Under the pieces are notes generated by a model. It saw only the letters and a list, made by a program, of their open reading frames with translations. It ran no database searches and was not told where the DNA came from. The position numbers were made by a program, and so were the translations under genes. From NCBI RefSeq assembly GCF_902459465.1, contig NC_047062.1:5086501-5150500 (forward strand): DNA of 64,000 bases. Direction: 5' to 3'. The DNA is from Asterias rubens (taxonomy: Eukaryota; Echinodermata; Asteroidea; Forcipulatida; Asteriidae). Every line of letters begins with the position of its first letter. Positions within the stretch are counted from its first letter, which is position 1. This document shows, one piece after another, positions 61,804-64,000 of this stretch.

Positions 61804-63892
61804 TCAAACCTTTGTTTCTTGATTCTGCTGTTGCTGTTGCAGAGCCTGCTGTTGCATCTGATTGGAGTACATTAACCGTCTCTCCATCTCTCTGAGTAAT
61901 GCTTGCCGGTATGCCTCGTAGTCCATCACCACGTCTTCAAGATCCTTCTTGTAGAGTCTGGACAGCATCGCTTGGAATGCGTCCAGCTCCTGCAGCCGGA
62001 ATAAATCCCATTTCAGTTTGTGATCGTGCTCCGGGGAGGCCTTGTAGTACACGTCGAGCCACTTGGGGATTTCTGTAAATAATAATAATAATAAAAACAA
62101 TGAAAAAACTAGAATTTTTTGAGCTGCTTAACAACATTGAAAATTACTCTAAGATAGAAAAACAAAACAATAACACACCACAACGTGTACAGCATAACCC
62201 TATACAAACAGAGACAAACAGCCATATGGTACATACATTTATTGAGATATAACAGTCACAGGTTTTTAAAGACTCTGGACACTATTCGTAATTGTCAAAG
62301 ACTAGTCTTCACAGTTGGTGTACCTCAACATATGCATAAAATAACAAACCTGTGAAAATTTGAGCTCAATCGGTCGTCGAATTTGCGAGATATTAATGTA
62401 CCGTAAGAAAAATACACCCCTGTCACACCATGGTCACACGAAGTTGGGTGCTTTCAGATGCTTGATTTCGAGACCTCAAATTCTAAGTCTGAGGTCTCGA
62501 AATCAAATTCGTGGAAAATTACTTCTTTCTCGAAAACTATGGCACTTCAGAGGGAGCTGTTTCTCACAATGTTTTATACCATCAACCTCTCCCCATTACT
62601 CGTCACCAAGAAAGGTTTTATGCTAATAATTATTTTGAGTAATTACCAATAGTGTCCACTGCCTTTAAATTATCACTAAAGACAGCTCTGAAATTGTAGA
62701 TGGGTAACTATTAAACTTAGTTCCTACCTGTGTATAGGTAGGGGTTCGGAGGAACCCATACATGCGTACCCCCTTGGTGTTCATTGCTGGGCGTGTGAGG
62801 GGGGCCGTCTGCACCCCTATGGGGGTAAGAGATTGGTAGCTGCTTGGTTAGGGGTGGTGGCTGCTCAAAGCGCGCTCCGTTTCTTGCATTTGGATGTTCG
62901 TACTGTGCCATCTTTGAAATATGACTGCGGGAGAAATGTTGTAGTAATACAAATGTTTATTACTATTACAATTTATGATATTTGGATTTTTCACAATTTT
63001 TCACATTTTAACATAGAATCTACAATTCTTTAACAAAACCATGTATTTTTGTTTCTTATTAATTTTCCTTTTATTTTATCTGAAAACAAAATGCAAAGAA
63101 ACTTTTAGATTTGCAATGTCCGGGTGTAAAGTGATGGTTATACAGAAATGAATGGTCTCTAAATAAAAGGGTTGCAATAACCTCTTTAAAAAACCTCTTA
63201 AAAAATTGAAATGATCTTACTTGATGTAGTAAACACCCTGTTCGGGTGATTCCACTTTCTCCCAGCCCGGGGGTAAACCTTCTTTCTCCATAGGGTGACT
63301 CCAATGAGTTGTCTGGGTGTTATGACTTCAAAGATAAAACAAGAACCAATAAAGTTTCAATATCCTAACAGTGGGAAACTTTCCAACACTAGGTGGCAGC
63401 AGACATACTGAGTGAGTGTCTCAACAGTCGGATCGGTAAAAATGTTCTCATTGGGAGTATTTTGGCGAGTGCAATTGGACTGATCCGCAAGACTGCCGGA
63501 ACATTACATTGGAAAATTCAAAATACTATTCCGCAAATATTCACTCATGTAAGATTGCGTCCCGTGCTTCGATACAATGATGGGAATGTTTTTATATGAC
63601 AATGGATTGCGGAAGTGTGACTGGGGAACATATTTTTTTTTTGGCCTAGAATGACTTTTAAGACACTCCATTAGTAATTACCTTAAGTCAAACTTTGATG
63701 TGTTTTGAGTATGCATCCATATTAGGTACTCATATTTTGTAAAGGTTCATTTTGTTAATAACAATTCCTTTTATTTAAACAATAGCATGACGTTGGAGGT
63801 CAACCCTTGAACAACTTACTCTATGAAGTATATTCTTCCCTTCATTGTCTGGTCTATGGTCCAGCCAGGTGGAAGTGGGTGGGTCAAGTTAC
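61804..63892 (-). CDS. SAV1: Salvador homologue 1 (SAV1), C-terminal half; Hippo pathway scaffold (partial)
   Basis: SAV1 bridges MST/Hippo kinases and LATS through WW and SARAH domains. Minus-strand exons with closing phases: 63892-63820 (WW1: LTHPLPPGWTIDQTMKGRIYFI), 63325-63221 (completes WW1 with DHNTQTTHWSHP, starts WW2 with EGLPPGWEKVESPEQGVYYI), 62924-62728 (completes WW2 with NHISKMAQYEHP, then RFEQPPPL and VPPNPYLYT linker), 62072-61804 (EIPKWLDVYYKASPEHDHKL start, then SARAH helices LKWDLFRLQELDAFQAMLSRL and YEAYRQALLREMERR, ending in a Gln-rich tail and TGA). Order and spacing match human SAV1. WW2 keeps its second aromatic as Y rather than W, as the family does. The N-terminal half lies beyond 64000. 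The Q-rich tail (QQQALQQQQQNQ) is probably disordered. Confidence 0.93.
62263..62669. mobile_element. MITE family A copy in the last SAV1 intron
   Basis: TTTTTAAAGACTCTGGACACT to AATAGTGTCCACTGCCTTTAAA with the GATTTCGAGACCTCAAATTC / CTGAGGTCTCGAAATC core. ACACCATGGTCACACGAAG shows a small internal duplication of CACAC. Confidence 0.87.
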
Positions 63893-64000
63893 CTGATAAA
63901 AATAAAAATAATAGTTTATGATTTATATTGTACCAAATCCATAAAATGTACACAAGCGCATAACAAAATAATCAACATGAATATCTACTTTCTATTTGTA

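Overview
The window is a piece of an animal nuclear genome: AT-rich, with short exons, GT-AG introns and many foldback transposable elements. All gene calls come from reading exons by eye and checking that every splice phase closes. The gene set (STYX, Salvador/SAV1, a CCDC42/CFAP73-type ciliary coiled coil, phospholipase-B-like GDSL lipases, a small C-type lectin) points to an invertebrate deuterostome. The style of the lectin and of the repeats makes an echinoderm my best guess; the species cannot be fixed from sequence alone.

Layout. (1) 735-1238 (+): last two exons of an unrecognised gene entering from the left. (2) 13474-3854 (-): STYX pseudophosphatase, nine secure exons (13474-5789) plus one tentative last exon; its introns hold a 68-108 bp minisatellite and a dead CR1/L2-type retrotransposon 3' end. 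(3) 15405-32047 (+): a complete 14-exon PLB-like lipase, 427 aa, with signal peptide, S85/D197/H332 triad and a hydrophobic (GPI-type) tail. Its first intron carries about 3 kb of tandem units rich in TGACGTCA and CACGTG palindromes. Its third intron hosts, on the opposite strand, an intronless C-type lectin gene (25210-24647). (4) 35703-45769 (+): a second complete 14-exon PLB-like lipase, 460 aa, with the same intron phases and many identical exon lengths, hence a tandem duplicate. Downstream of its catalytic-His exon lie three decayed tandem copies of most of that exon. (5) 48209-54521 (+): a complete nine-exon CCDC42/CFAP73-family protein, 368 aa. (6) 63892-61804 (-): the C-terminal half of SAV1 (two WW domains, linker, SARAH domain); the N-terminus lies beyond the right edge.

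The rest is mostly mobile DNA. One MITE-like family (about 390 bp, flanked by TTAA, ends GGCAGTGGACACTATTGGT) has more than a dozen copies and relics. Others are a GGAACACGTTGCC family (three copies, one with a nested TAA-flanked insert), a GCCGTCGATTTCAC foldback family, SINE-like elements, and several minisatellites. The genes do not form an operon-like unit: the two lipases and the lectin are secreted or surface proteins, STYX and SAV1 are intracellular signalling proteins, and the coiled-coil protein is probably axonemal.
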